Below are positions 44,763-53,380 of a stretch of DNA of 64,000 nucleotides, piece by piece. Position numbers and translations under genes: made by a program. Source of the stretch: GCA-2715965 sp047608975. GTDB taxonomy: Bacteria; Verrucomicrobiota; Verrucomicrobiia; Limisphaerales; JAYPXF01. Position 1 is the stretch's first letter. Each line of letters begins with the position of its first letter. The stretch spans positions 1 through 64,000 of the forward strand of contig JBLFYM010000007.1 of NCBI GenBank assembly GCA_047608975.1. Reading direction: 5' to 3'. Below the pieces are notes generated by a model, which searched no databases, was not told the DNA's origin, and saw only the letters and a list, made by a program, of their open reading frames with translations.

Positions 44763-45901
44763 CACGCGCTGAGCGCATTCTCCAGATAAGGCGCGGTTTT
44801 GTAATTCTCGAGAATCACCGTTGTCTCACCGTCGCGGAACATGCGCACTTGAGGGATGTTGATTTCTGGTGTCTTGAACGGGGCGAAGAGAATGTCGTCG
44901 TGGGTGGCGTTGTGCTTTTTGGCAAAACGGTCGGGCGTGAGGTTGCCGCCGAGATGGTCGCTGCGGCCGGTGGCGACGTGGATTGTGCCGCGAATCTTTT
45001 CGTCCTGAATGTCACGACCGCTGACGGGAAGTTCCTGGGTGCCAAAGCCGAGTTCGCCGAGTTCGCCGGTTACCGGGTCGTCTTGCAGTTTGGTGTTGTG
45101 CGCTTTGATCGTTTCGCTGTTTCCCGAGATAAGTTCTGCCTGATGGATTCGTCCATCGCGGACGTTCATTACGCCCAGAGTGCCATCCGAGTATTTCATC
45201 GGGAACTGGCCTTCAGCTCCGGTGGGAACGAAGTAAACTTCGCCGGCGGGGAGATTGGCGACATCGGGTTTGTCCGGTGGACAAAGACCGTGACTCTTTT
45301 GGGCCTCCTGTTGTCCGCAAATCAGTTTGAGCGTGAGCGCCCGGCCCTTGACCTCGTAGTCGATCTCGAATTCGTCGGCCTTGGTCAGCGCCGCGCGAAG
45401 TTTCTCGGCTTCCACGCTGATTTCATTGTAGTCGACCGCAAGACCGCTGCTGAGAATGATTTCGTTTAACCCATGCAAGGTGGCGCCTCGGAAACCGATC
45501 TTCTTCGCCCAGGCCGTGAGCGGCGCGGTTGCTGAGTAGGTGGAGATGCAGAGTATGATATCGTATTTTTTGTATATATCCTCCTCCAGGCTGACCTGGG
45601 CCCCGTTGGTGTCGAAGGCTTCGTCCTCCATATCGAGGTTGCTGCCGCCGGTTACTTCGTAGGCAAACATCTCGCCGCCGGTCCAGCCAAGTTCAGCCAT
45701 TACGCCATTTTGGAAAGCCTGATAGAAATGTTCGTATCCGTGTTTCTGGATTGAGTATTCCTCGTTGTCCAGGAAGGCGAAATCCTTCACGTCACGGGGA
45801 TCATTGAGATCGATCAGGATGCAGACTTTCTGTTCTCCGGCCGCGCCGAAGACTGTTGACATCAGTCGCTTTAAATCAAATTCGGGAAAATTTTTGTCCA
45901 T
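44762..45901 (-). CDS. M29-like (aminopeptidase T/AmpS-type) metallopeptidase
   Basis: The 379-residue protein lacks a signal peptide. C-terminal blocks fit the M29 metal-site pattern: ANLPAGEVYFVPTG (Glu), GELGELGFGTQ, EKIRGTIHVATGRSDHLGGN (Glu and His), and KHNATHDDILFAP (His-x-Asp-like). M29 enzymes are cytoplasmic two-metal aminopeptidases. The N-terminal half is more divergent, so the call is at fold/family level only and catalytic activity is not certain. It is the upstream member of a coupled two-gene unit with the OvoA-C-like methyltransferase. Confidence 0.65.
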   Translation of the reverse strand: MDKNFPEFDLKRLMSTVFGAAGEQKVCILIDLNDPRDVKDFAFLDNEEYSIQKHGYEHFYQAFQNGVMAELGWTGGEMFAYEVTGGSNLDMEDEAFDTNGAQVSLEEDIYKKYDIILCISTYSATAPLTAWAKKIGFRGATLHGLNEIILSSGLAVDYNEISVEAEKLRAALTKADEFEIDYEVKGRALTLKLICGQQEAQKSHGLCPPDKPDVANLPAGEVYFVPTGAEGQFPMKYSDGTLGVMNVRDGRIHQAELISGNSETIKAHNTKLQDDPVTGELGELGFGTQELPVSGRDIQDEKIRGTIHVATGRSDHLGGNLTPDRFAKKHNATHDDILFAPFKTPEINIPQVRMFRDGETTVILENYKTAPYLENALSA

Positions 45902-46014
45902 GGTCTTGAATTCGTCAGCGCAAAAATAGCCGACCCTGCAAAGTTGGCAACGCGATAAATTTTCAGAACTTCTTCAGGACCGGGTTCTGGGCACCGGGTG
46001 ATTCCTCGGTCGCT

Positions 46015-46911
46015 TCAATTTGGCCACCCGTTGGCGACGACAAAGAGGCGATCGGTTTCCTTTTGATCCCGGTTGTAGGCGGCGATGTGTAAGGAATTGG
46101 GGGACTGGGTGAAATGCTTTGCGACGGTTCGGGCGAACTCAGTGCCGGAGATGGATTCATCCGTTCGCGTTAGCCAGAACGGTTTGTTGAGAATGGTGAA
46201 GCGGGGAGAGGTGGCTGCCTGGGTTTCGATCAGTGCAGCGAGTTCACACTCATGGATCCAGATTCCGCGGAGGTGACCGGGAGCCAGTTCATTGGGCCCT
46301 TCCGTGACGGCCTTGTCAGAAGGATGCTGGTAGATTCGGCCCTTCACAAATGCGTGATGAATGTCGATCTGCCCGTGGACGCGGGTGCTCAGCGGGAGTT
46401 GGTGGTCACGGAGGTGTGCGATTTTCCTTTCCAGACTATCAGCGGTATTGGGGCCCAGGTATCTCGGAATCGCGTCGTCCAGGGCCGGTGTCCTCAGGTA
46501 GAACTTGATCGCCGTCTCCCAGTGGACGAGGCGCGCGGCTTCATCACGAAAAACGAAATCGATCTCCCCAACCGTCCGATCCTCGTCCCGGACCTGCCGG
46601 CGATGGTCGATGATTTCAACGTTCCGGATATGTTTCAGCCAGAAGTGCACGAGGTTTTCAAAGTAGTGACCAACGCGATGTTCCTTCCGTTCACTCATGA
46701 AAAAACTCAGGCGGGCGATGTCTATGTCCGTTGTCAGAAGCGGAGGGAAAGAGTCGGCGTCGCCAAGATTTAGCAACGGCGGGCTTGAGATTGCCCACGA
46801 GAGATCCCGGGAAAACTGAGTTTCGTTGGTTGTCTTTGACAAAACGGGACGGGCTGAGTTCTGCACTGGGACGAGACTAGGCGCATCGCGGGGTAAGTCC
46901 ACAAGTGCCAT
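46015..46911 (-). CDS. DUF1853 family protein, possible PD-(D/E)XK-type fold
   Basis: The frame is open to 47070 across the ispH start, but ATG 46911 is preferred since the family-like sequence begins soon after it and this leaves about 100 bases before ispH. The DUF1853 blocks are RVGHYFENLVHFWL, GEIDFVFRDEAARLVHWETAIKFYL and a C-terminal FVVANGWPN. The E-x-D plus E-x-x-x-K arrangement resembles a PD-(D/E)XK nuclease core, though I cannot confirm nuclease activity. Function of the family is unknown. It is divergent from ispH. Confidence 0.8.
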   Translation of the reverse strand: MALVDLPRDAPSLVPVQNSARPVLSKTTNETQFSRDLSWAISSPPLLNLGDADSFPPLLTTDIDIARLSFFMSERKEHRVGHYFENLVHFWLKHIRNVEIIDHRRQVRDEDRTVGEIDFVFRDEAARLVHWETAIKFYLRTPALDDAIPRYLGPNTADSLERKIAHLRDHQLPLSTRVHGQIDIHHAFVKGRIYQHPSDKAVTEGPNELAPGHLRGIWIHECELAALIETQAATSPRFTILNKPFWLTRTDESISGTEFARTVAKHFTQSPNSLHIAAYNRDQKETDRLFVVANGWPN

Positions 46912-47011
46912 TTGACGCGGTGGCCCTAGCCGACGTCTCACCGTGCCTGAAATCACGATCCTAGAACTTCCGGGATGGACTAAGTTCCCGCTCGCACTAA
47001 ACTGCCCGTCT

Positions 47012-48271
47012 ATGAGCACCGAAGCTCCGGCAAAACACAAGAAAGTCAATTTACGCCGCCCTGATGTCATGGAAATGGTCCAGCAACAGGTGGAAGGCCA
47101 TTATCGCAGCAGCTTGGTCGAACTGATTCGCAGTCAGGGGAACGTCTTCGCCGCCGGCGGCATTACGGTCAAGTTGGCCAAGGAATTCGGGTTTTGCTAC
47201 GGCGTGGAACGTGCGATCGATTTGGCCTACGCGGCCCGCAAGGTTTTCAAGGAGGACACGATCTGGCTTTTGGGAGAGATTATTCATAACCCCGAGGTGA
47301 ACGATCAGATCAAGAGCATGGGGATTCTCACGATTTCACAGCGTCCGACTCAGGATGAGCTCGAAAAGGTGCAACCAGAAGATGTGGTCATCATCCCGGC
47401 ATTTGGCACTGAGGTGGACACGCGTGCGATCCTTGAGGCCAAGGGATGCCGACTGGTGGATACGACCTGCGGCGACGTGATGAGTGTCTGGAAGCGCGTC
47501 CGTCAGAACGCCAAGGAATCGGTGACCAGCATCATTCATGGCAAGTCGTGGCACGAAGAAACGATGGCGACCAGCTCCCAGGCCACTGCGCGGCAGGGAC
47601 AATATCTCGTCGTCTACACGCTCGAAGAAACGGACTATGTCTGTAATTACTTTCTGAACGGCGGCGACAAGGATGAATTCATGGAGAAATTCAAGGGTGC
47701 CTACTCGCTCGGCTTTGATCCGGACATTCACTTGCAGGCTATCGGCGTGGCGAATCAGACCACGATGATGCGCGATGAAACCGAAGAGGTTCAGCGCCGT
47801 TTTAAGGCCGCCATCGAAAAGAAATACGGAGCCAAGAAACTCCCTGACCATTTCAGATTCTTTGACACGATTTGTGGTGCCACCCAGGAGCGACAGGACG
47901 CGCTCTCAAAATTGCTGTCCGAGCACCTCGATATGCTGATCGTCGTAGGTGGCTACAATTCCTCCAACACCTCCCATCTGGCGGAAATGGGTAAAGCGGT
48001 GCTGCCCACCTACTTTATCAAGAACTCCCGCAAAATGGTCAGCCCGGAACTCATCTCGCACTATAAGCAGCGCGAGAAGAACGAGTTGGAAACCAAGAAC
48101 GAGTTGGAAACCAAGAACGAGTTGGAAACCAAGGATTGGTTGGCGACGGAAGGGGACCTGACGATCGGGATCACCGCCGGTGCCTCTTGCCCGAACAACC
48201 TGATCGAAGATGCCATTCGCCGTCTGTTCGAGCTTCGCGGCATTTGTGTCGACGATCATCTCGGTAACTGA
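47012..48271 (+). CDS. ispH: 4-hydroxy-3-methylbut-2-enyl diphosphate reductase (HMBPP reductase)
   Basis: IspH is the last enzyme of the MEP isoprenoid pathway and holds a [4Fe-4S] cluster. The cluster cysteines are in GFCYGVERAI (Cys62), DTTCGDVMSVWKRV and ASCPNNLIEDAI. The block SIIHGKSWHEETMATSS, and the 419-residue length from ATG 47012, fit the longer plant/cyanobacterial type rather than the about 310-residue E. coli type. The frame is open from 46943, but the start at 47012 gives MSTEAPAKHKKVNLRRPD. An 18-base triplicated insert encodes KNELET three times before the last cysteine segment. The dGTPase gene follows after 15 bases. Confidence 0.95.
   Translation: MSTEAPAKHKKVNLRRPDVMEMVQQQVEGHYRSSLVELIRSQGNVFAAGGITVKLAKEFGFCYGVERAIDLAYAARKVFKEDTIWLLGEIIHNPEVNDQIKSMGILTISQRPTQDELEKVQPEDVVIIPAFGTEVDTRAILEAKGCRLVDTTCGDVMSVWKRVRQNAKESVTSIIHGKSWHEETMATSSQATARQGQYLVVYTLEETDYVCNYFLNGGDKDEFMEKFKGAYSLGFDPDIHLQAIGVANQTTMMRDETEEVQRRFKAAIEKKYGAKKLPDHFRFFDTICGATQERQDALSKLLSEHLDMLIVVGGYNSSNTSHLAEMGKAVLPTYFIKNSRKMVSPELISHYKQREKNELETKNELETKNELETKDWLATEGDLTIGITAGASCPNNLIEDAIRRLFELRGICVDDHLGN
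48077..48130 (+). repeat. Three tandem copies of an 18-base unit within ispH
   Basis: The unit AAGAACGAGTTGGAAACC occurs three times in a row without mismatch and encodes KNELET each time. The reading frame is kept. It sits in a charged, probably surface-exposed stretch of IspH. Confidence 0.97.
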
Positions 48272-48286
48272 TCGGTCACCCCGGGC

Positions 48287-49426
48287 ATGCATTTCAACCG
48301 GGAACAGTTGGAAAAACGCGAGCGGGACACGCTCGCCCCGTTTGCCCAATTCTCGGACGCCTCCCGCGGTCGCGCCTTCGGAGAAGACGCCCCGGATTTC
48401 CGTACCCAGTATCAGCGTGACCGCGACCGCATCACGCATTCTCGCGCGTTTCGTCGTCTTGAATACAAGACCCAGGTTTTTCTCAATGGCACCGGCGACG
48501 AACTGCGAACTCGCCTGACGCATACCATGGAGGTGGCCGCGATCGCGCGGAATATCGCCCGCGCATTGGGGCTCAATGAAGACCTCACCGAGGCCATCGC
48601 GCTCGCCCATGATCTCGGGCATCCCCCTTTCGGTCACAAGGGCGAGGAGACCTTGAACGAACTCATGCGGGCACATGGTGGGTTTGAGCACAACGTGCAA
48701 AGCCTCCGCGTGGTGGAGCAGTTGGAAGAAAAGTATCCCAATCATCCCGGACTGAATCTGACTTGGGAGGTGCGCGAAGGGTTGATGAAGCATTATCGCT
48801 CTCAGGATCATCCCAGCAAACGCGCTGACTTCGACGCGCAGAACTCCTCGCTGGAAGCACAGGTCGCGAACCTTGCCGACGAGATCGCCTACTACAGCCA
48901 CGATCTCGACGACGGACTCGAAAAGAACCTGCTGGACGAGGCGCTACTCGAACGCGACGTCGAGATCTGGAGTCTTTCCGCCGAGCGCGTCCGTCGCGAG
49001 CATCAGGATCTGGCGGCGGAATGCCGCCGTTACTTCACCATCCGTTGCATCATCGACGATCAGGTCAAGGACGTCATCGCGCACTCTTGGGAAGCGATCA
49101 CGAATTCTGGCGTCCAGACCACTGACGAGGTTCGCCTACATCCCCATAAACTCATCAGTTACAGCGATCGGCGCCGATTGCTTAACTTGGAACTTCGCAA
49201 ATACCTCTACGCGAACCTGTATTACCACCCCGAAGTCCATGAACCGCACAAGCGCGCCATGCGCTGGCTCGAAGGCGTTTTTCATCATTATCTAAAACAC
49301 CCCGCCGAGATGGACGCGTCCTTCCATCGACGGATCGAGCAGGATGGAGAACGTCGCGCCGTGTGCGATTTTCTCGCCAGCATGACCGACCGCTTCGTCA
49401 TTCAGCGATTCGAAGAGATCGGGTAG
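48287..49426 (+). CDS. dgt: Deoxyguanosinetriphosphate triphosphohydrolase-like protein (HD domain)
   Basis: This family splits dGTP or other dNTPs into nucleoside and triphosphate. The HD-domain metal ligands are visible: His79 in RTRLTHTMEV, His108-Asp109 in ALAHDLGHPPFGH, and Asp198 in ADEIAYYSHDLDDG. The N-terminal FRTQYQRDRDRITHSRAFRRLEYKTQVF block is characteristic of the shorter dGTPase-like proteins. At 379 residues it matches the Dgt-like type 2 group. It follows ispH by 15 bases, so it is probably co-transcribed. Confidence 0.93.
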   Translation: MHFNREQLEKRERDTLAPFAQFSDASRGRAFGEDAPDFRTQYQRDRDRITHSRAFRRLEYKTQVFLNGTGDELRTRLTHTMEVAAIARNIARALGLNEDLTEAIALAHDLGHPPFGHKGEETLNELMRAHGGFEHNVQSLRVVEQLEEKYPNHPGLNLTWEVREGLMKHYRSQDHPSKRADFDAQNSSLEAQVANLADEIAYYSHDLDDGLEKNLLDEALLERDVEIWSLSAERVRREHQDLAAECRRYFTIRCIIDDQVKDVIAHSWEAITNSGVQTTDEVRLHPHKLISYSDRRRLLNLELRKYLYANLYYHPEVHEPHKRAMRWLEGVFHHYLKHPAEMDASFHRRIEQDGERRAVCDFLASMTDRFVIQRFEEIG

Positions 49427-49538
49427 GGAAGCATTGAGCTGTGACCGGCCGGCGTGGAATTGCCGCCGAGCGCAAAACTTTCACACATTTTTCGTGGCCC
49501 GAGTCCGGTGGAATCTGCTAAAGCCTGCGTCTTAATCG

Positions 49539-50570
49539 ATGGAAGTTTCCGTTACTGTTCACTCCAGCCAGTTCCCTCAACAACTCGAGGCGGAGCTGCT
49601 CGAATCACTGCGTAAACGCGTACTCAACCACAAGTTCCTCTATGAGGGGCGGCGGCAGGCGCGCATGTGGGAGGCCACGCATCAGCAGCACTCCCCTGCG
49701 CGCAACGATGCCGAATGCCAGACTCTTTTTATGGAGACCTTCGATTCGGTTGCGAAGCTCGTCAAATCGCCGGCGGTCCACATCATTGGCTTGGGTTGTG
49801 GCAGCGGAACGAAGGATATCCAGCTGCTGAACAAGATTCGAAATCTTGGGAAGATGCTCGTTTACACCGCCTGCGATACCAGCGTCCCGCTCGTGTTGAT
49901 AGCCCGGCAAAAGGCACTCGAGATTCTCGATGGACGACAGGTGCATGACCTGGTGGCAGACCTTCTGACGGCTGAGGATCTCGAACGGATTTTAATCACC
50001 CAGACCACCGGGAATTCCACCCGCGTACTTAACTTTTTGGGGATGATTCCCAACTTTGAACCGGGCGCGATTCTGCGCCGGCTGTCCACCTTCTTGCGGC
50101 CAGAGGATATCCTGGTATTCAGTGCAAATCTGTCTCCCGGTGAAGACTATCGGGCGGGTGTCGAACAGGTCCTGCCGCAATACGACAATCCGGAAACGCG
50201 CGCTTGGCTGCTAGGCGCGTTGGGGGAAGTGGGCATCGAACCTGAAGATGGTGAGTTGGAATTTGGCATTGAGGAAGATTCCGAGGGCAACGGTCTGCTC
50301 CGTATTGTGGCCACGTTTGTATTCGCGAATGAACGGACGATCCCGATGAGCGGGGAAGAATTCCGCTTCCTTCCGAAGGACCGTTTCCGCGTGTTCTATT
50401 CCTATCGGCATACCGCCAAAACCGCCCGGGACTGGCTGAACCGCGAGAACATCGTGGTCATCGAAGAGAAGGTCACCAGCAGCGGGGAAGAAGTCATCTA
50501 TGTTTGCCGCAAGATTCTGCCTGAAGGCGGTGCCGGGGAACCGCGCGCGATTCCTTCAGCGAAGAAGTAG
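49539..50570 (+). CDS. SAM methyltransferase, distantly EgtD-like
   Basis: The 343-residue protein carries a Rossmann SAM site (HIIGLGCGSGTKDIQLL), followed by YTACDTSVPLVLIARQKAL and LNFLGMIPNFEP, a layout like the histidine-specific methyltransferase (EgtD) family. The N-terminal part (LRKRVLNHKFLYEGRRQARMWEATHQQHS) resembles but does not match the usual EgtD tyrosine-rich block. EgtD makes hercynine for ergothioneine; the match is too remote to claim that substrate. It stands alone with about 110 bases before it and 60 after it. No EgtB-type sulfoxide synthase lies in the window. Confidence 0.65.
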   Translation: MEVSVTVHSSQFPQQLEAELLESLRKRVLNHKFLYEGRRQARMWEATHQQHSPARNDAECQTLFMETFDSVAKLVKSPAVHIIGLGCGSGTKDIQLLNKIRNLGKMLVYTACDTSVPLVLIARQKALEILDGRQVHDLVADLLTAEDLERILITQTTGNSTRVLNFLGMIPNFEPGAILRRLSTFLRPEDILVFSANLSPGEDYRAGVEQVLPQYDNPETRAWLLGALGEVGIEPEDGELEFGIEEDSEGNGLLRIVATFVFANERTIPMSGEEFRFLPKDRFRVFYSYRHTAKTARDWLNRENIVVIEEKVTSSGEEVIYVCRKILPEGGAGEPRAIPSAKK

Positions 50571-50631
50571 TTTCCGCTGACTTGCTTGCAGGCACGCCTC
50601 GGCTTGCACCCGCTTGGCCATGCAGATAAGT

Positions 50632-51213
50632 ATGGCGCACATGATTCGCGGGTTGATATTTGATTGTGACGGAACTTTGGCAGACACGATGCCTCTTCAT
50701 TGGCAGGCTTGGCAGAGCGTCTGCCAGCAGCACGGAGTTCGCTTCGAAGAGGAGCGGTTTTACGCTTGGGGCGGAATCGGTTCCATCCAGATTTTCCAGA
50801 CGCTTAAAGACGAGCAAGGACTGGACATTGATCCCGTTGAACTCAGTCGCCAGAAAGAGGAGGCATTTTTTCCCTTCGTTTCCGGGGTCCTACCGATTGA
50901 ACCCGTCATCCGGGTGGCCCGGGAGCATCGTGGCCAGATCCCGATGGCAGTGGCGACCGGAGGTAAACGCCGGAACTGCGAAGCGGTGCTGAGAACTTTG
51001 GGCGTGCTCGATTGGTTCGATGCGATCGTCACCAGTGAGGACGTGACGAATCAGAAACCCGATCCCGAGATCTTTCTCCAGGCCGCCGAACGCATCGGAA
51101 TACCGCCGGAGGAATGTCGCGGATACGAGGATACGGACCTTGGTATGCAGGCGGTTCGCGCGGCGGGGATGGATGCGGTGGACATCCGCAATTTACTGGG
51201 TTCCCCGGCTTGA
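50632..51213 (+). CDS. HAD-superfamily phosphatase/phosphoglucomutase-like hydrolase
   Basis: The nucleophile motif DCDGTLADTMPLHWQAW is that of the beta-phosphoglucomutase/phosphatase subgroup of HAD enzymes. VATGGKRRNCEAVLRTLG gives motif II, VTSEDVTNQKPDPEIF motif III, and YEDTDLGMQAVRAAGM motif IV. At about 193 residues it is a compact member with a small cap. Starts at 50620, 50632 and 50641 are all possible; the ribosome site does not decide. The substrate is likely a sugar phosphate or similar but is not known. Confidence 0.88.
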   Translation: MAHMIRGLIFDCDGTLADTMPLHWQAWQSVCQQHGVRFEEERFYAWGGIGSIQIFQTLKDEQGLDIDPVELSRQKEEAFFPFVSGVLPIEPVIRVAREHRGQIPMAVATGGKRRNCEAVLRTLGVLDWFDAIVTSEDVTNQKPDPEIFLQAAERIGIPPEECRGYEDTDLGMQAVRAAGMDAVDIRNLLGSPA

Positions 51214-51288
51214 ACAATCGGTTCATTTCCTCATGATGCGTCGCGTCCCGGACGTCCCTAAGGCAGTCTGACTCAAAAACTAAAATCA

Positions 51289-52740
51289 ATGAGCGAACAG
51301 AGCGTCATACTCATCGTCGATGACGAGCCGAAGAATCGGCATTTGCTGGAGGCAATTCTCGAGCCTGAAGGCTATCGTCTGATCTTTGCCGAGAACGGCC
51401 AGGAGGCATTGCGCCAGACGATTGAGAATCGTCCCGATCTGGTTTTGCTCGACGTGATGATGCCCGATATCACCGGGTTCGAGGTGTGTGATCTCATTCG
51501 CCAGGATCCCGACCTGGCCGAAATCCCCGTCATCATGATCACTGCCCTGGTGGACAAGGAGTCCCGACTGAAGGGGATCGATGTCGGAGCCGATGATTTT
51601 CTCAGCAAGCCGGTGGACGCATTGGAACTCAAGGCCCGCGTCAAAACGGTCACCCGGCTCAACCGTTATCGCAGCATTGTTTCAGAGCGTGAAAAGTTTG
51701 AGCGCATTGCCGATTTTGGGTCGGACGGATTTCTGCTGCTGAATCGAGGAAACGAAATCCATTACGCCAATGCGCGGGCGGCTTCGTTCCTCGGTCTCGG
51801 CGAGGCTTGTATGGGTCAGGATTTCTTCGCGGTGACAGATGCGGCTTTCCAACGGGAGCCTTTCCCCGCGTGGGAAGAGTGGGTCACCGCGGATGCCGTA
51901 GATACCAAGGCACTTCGTTATCTCGTAAGACCTGAAAGCGCCAAAGGTTCAGCAGTGTGGTTACAGGTTGAACTGTTTCATCTGCCGCAGACCGGCCGAG
52001 GCGAATGGTTGGTGAGGCTTGCCAATGTCACCGGGCTCTTGGTGCAAAAACGGGATTTCTGGAACTTTCACAAGATTCTTTCGCACAAGTTGCGCACTCC
52101 GCTGAACGGGCTGATTTCCAGCTTGGACATGATTGCGGATCCGCAACATCGCCTGTCCACTGAAGCTCTGAATCTGGCGACCGATGCCAAGGAGAGCGCA
52201 AATCGGCTCAATGATCAGATCAAGGACATCCTACAGTTCATCCAGGCACCGAAGCATTCGCAGAGTGGAAGTGGTATGGCGATCCAGGAAATCGAGGCGA
52301 AAGCGCGGCAGGTGACCGCATCGTTCCCAATGGGTACGGTGAAGCTGGGAGTGGAGGTCGATGAGTCTCTTCGTGAAAGCAAAGTTGCCCTGGGGGAGCG
52401 CTCCTTTGATCTCATGCTTGGCGAGCTGATTGAGAACGCCCAGAAATTCCACCCAAAAATGACTCCGGACATTTCGATTAGGGTTGCCAAAATGGGCGAG
52501 GATCGCGTCTCCATCACTGTTGGCGATGATGGCGTGACGCTCGACGCGGATACTTTGGCGAATGCGACGCGCCCCTACTATCAGGGTGAATCGAAGTTCA
52601 CCGGTGAAATCGCGGGCATGGGTCTGGGGCTGGCGATGCTCAATTCGATCATCTGGGAATCTGGCGGTTCTCTCCGGCTTTCCAATCGCGAATCCGGTTC
52701 CGGTGTGGAGGTCACGATCGCCCTTCCGCTGATCTGCTAA
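51289..52740 (+). CDS. Hybrid histidine kinase: receiver, PAS-like, HisKA, HATPase
   Basis: The receiver domain comes first (DDEP, phosphoacceptor Asp55 in LVLLDVMMPD, Lys in FLSKPVD). A PAS-like domain follows (about 137-245, DGFLLLNRGNEIHYANARAASFLG). The HisKA domain has its His266 in ILSHKLRTPLNGL, a small variant of the usual HELRTPL. The HATPase domain has ELIENAQKFHPKM, VGDDGVTL (where the usual N-box partner is D-x-G) and GMGLGLAMLNSI. There is no membrane segment. No response regulator gene is adjacent; the ECF sigma gene follows after about 50 bases. Confidence 0.9.
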   Translation: MSEQSVILIVDDEPKNRHLLEAILEPEGYRLIFAENGQEALRQTIENRPDLVLLDVMMPDITGFEVCDLIRQDPDLAEIPVIMITALVDKESRLKGIDVGADDFLSKPVDALELKARVKTVTRLNRYRSIVSEREKFERIADFGSDGFLLLNRGNEIHYANARAASFLGLGEACMGQDFFAVTDAAFQREPFPAWEEWVTADAVDTKALRYLVRPESAKGSAVWLQVELFHLPQTGRGEWLVRLANVTGLLVQKRDFWNFHKILSHKLRTPLNGLISSLDMIADPQHRLSTEALNLATDAKESANRLNDQIKDILQFIQAPKHSQSGSGMAIQEIEAKARQVTASFPMGTVKLGVEVDESLRESKVALGERSFDLMLGELIENAQKFHPKMTPDISIRVAKMGEDRVSITVGDDGVTLDADTLANATRPYYQGESKFTGEIAGMGLGLAMLNSIIWESGGSLRLSNRESGSGVEVTIALPLIC

Positions 52741-52792
52741 GGTCGCGGCGATTTTTTGTAAGATCGCCCCGCCCGGCCGCTATACCCCATTG

Positions 52793-53380
52793 ATGGCCAC
52801 GAATTCAGAAATCACGGGACGAACACCGACGGACGAAACCCGGCTCGTGCGGGAGGTTCAGGCCGGTGATCTCAAGGCCTTTGAACCGTTGGTAGACGCC
52901 CATCTCGATCATCTGCGCGCCTTCATCGCATTGCGGCTGCCCAAGCCTCACCTCATCAACGAAATTGCGCACGAAGCGTTCATCTTCGCGTTTAACAACA
53001 TCGGGAAATTCGACGCCGGCAGTAATTTTCACGCTTGGCTCCGGGCGATTGCTCACAATCTGGTGCGGGCTGAACTACAGCGCTTCGCCCGCGAGCAGCA
53101 GAACCAGCTCAACTACGCAACGCATCGGATGCTCGCCGAGGATCTGGCCGCCGCGCCGACTTCGCCGACCGAGGTCAGCCCGGCCATCGATCACTTGAAG
53201 GACTGCGTCGATTCGTTGCCCGAGAAACTCCGCCAACTCGTCAAGCTGCGGTACAGCGAAGAGGTGCCGGTTGAGTCCATTGCTGACCGGCTTGAGCGCA
53301 GCCAGACGAACATCTGGCAGATGCTGTTTCGGCTCCGCAAACAGCTGAAGCAGTGCGTCGAGTCCAAGCTCAAGACATGA
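52793..53380 (+). CDS. ECF-type RNA polymerase sigma factor
   Basis: The protein of about 195 residues has the sigma-70 region 2 (LVDAHLDHLRAFIALRLPKPHLINEIAHEAFIFAFNNIGKF, AWLRAIAHNLVRAELQRFAREQ) and region 4 (LPEKLRQLVKLRYSEEVPVESIADRLERSQTNIWQMLFRLRKQLKQ). ATG 52793 follows one codon after TTG 52790. The stop overlaps the next gene start in ATGA, and that gene encodes an anti-sigma-like membrane protein, the usual arrangement for a membrane-controlled ECF sigma factor. Its promoter targets are unknown. Confidence 0.9.
   Translation: MATNSEITGRTPTDETRLVREVQAGDLKAFEPLVDAHLDHLRAFIALRLPKPHLINEIAHEAFIFAFNNIGKFDAGSNFHAWLRAIAHNLVRAELQRFAREQQNQLNYATHRMLAEDLAAAPTSPTEVSPAIDHLKDCVDSLPEKLRQLVKLRYSEEVPVESIADRLERSQTNIWQMLFRLRKQLKQCVESKLKT

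Noticed and set aside
48077..48130. Direct repeats considered as a CRISPR-like or attachment site
   Set aside because: Units are contiguous without spacers, in frame inside ispH, and there is no neighbouring cas or integrase gene.
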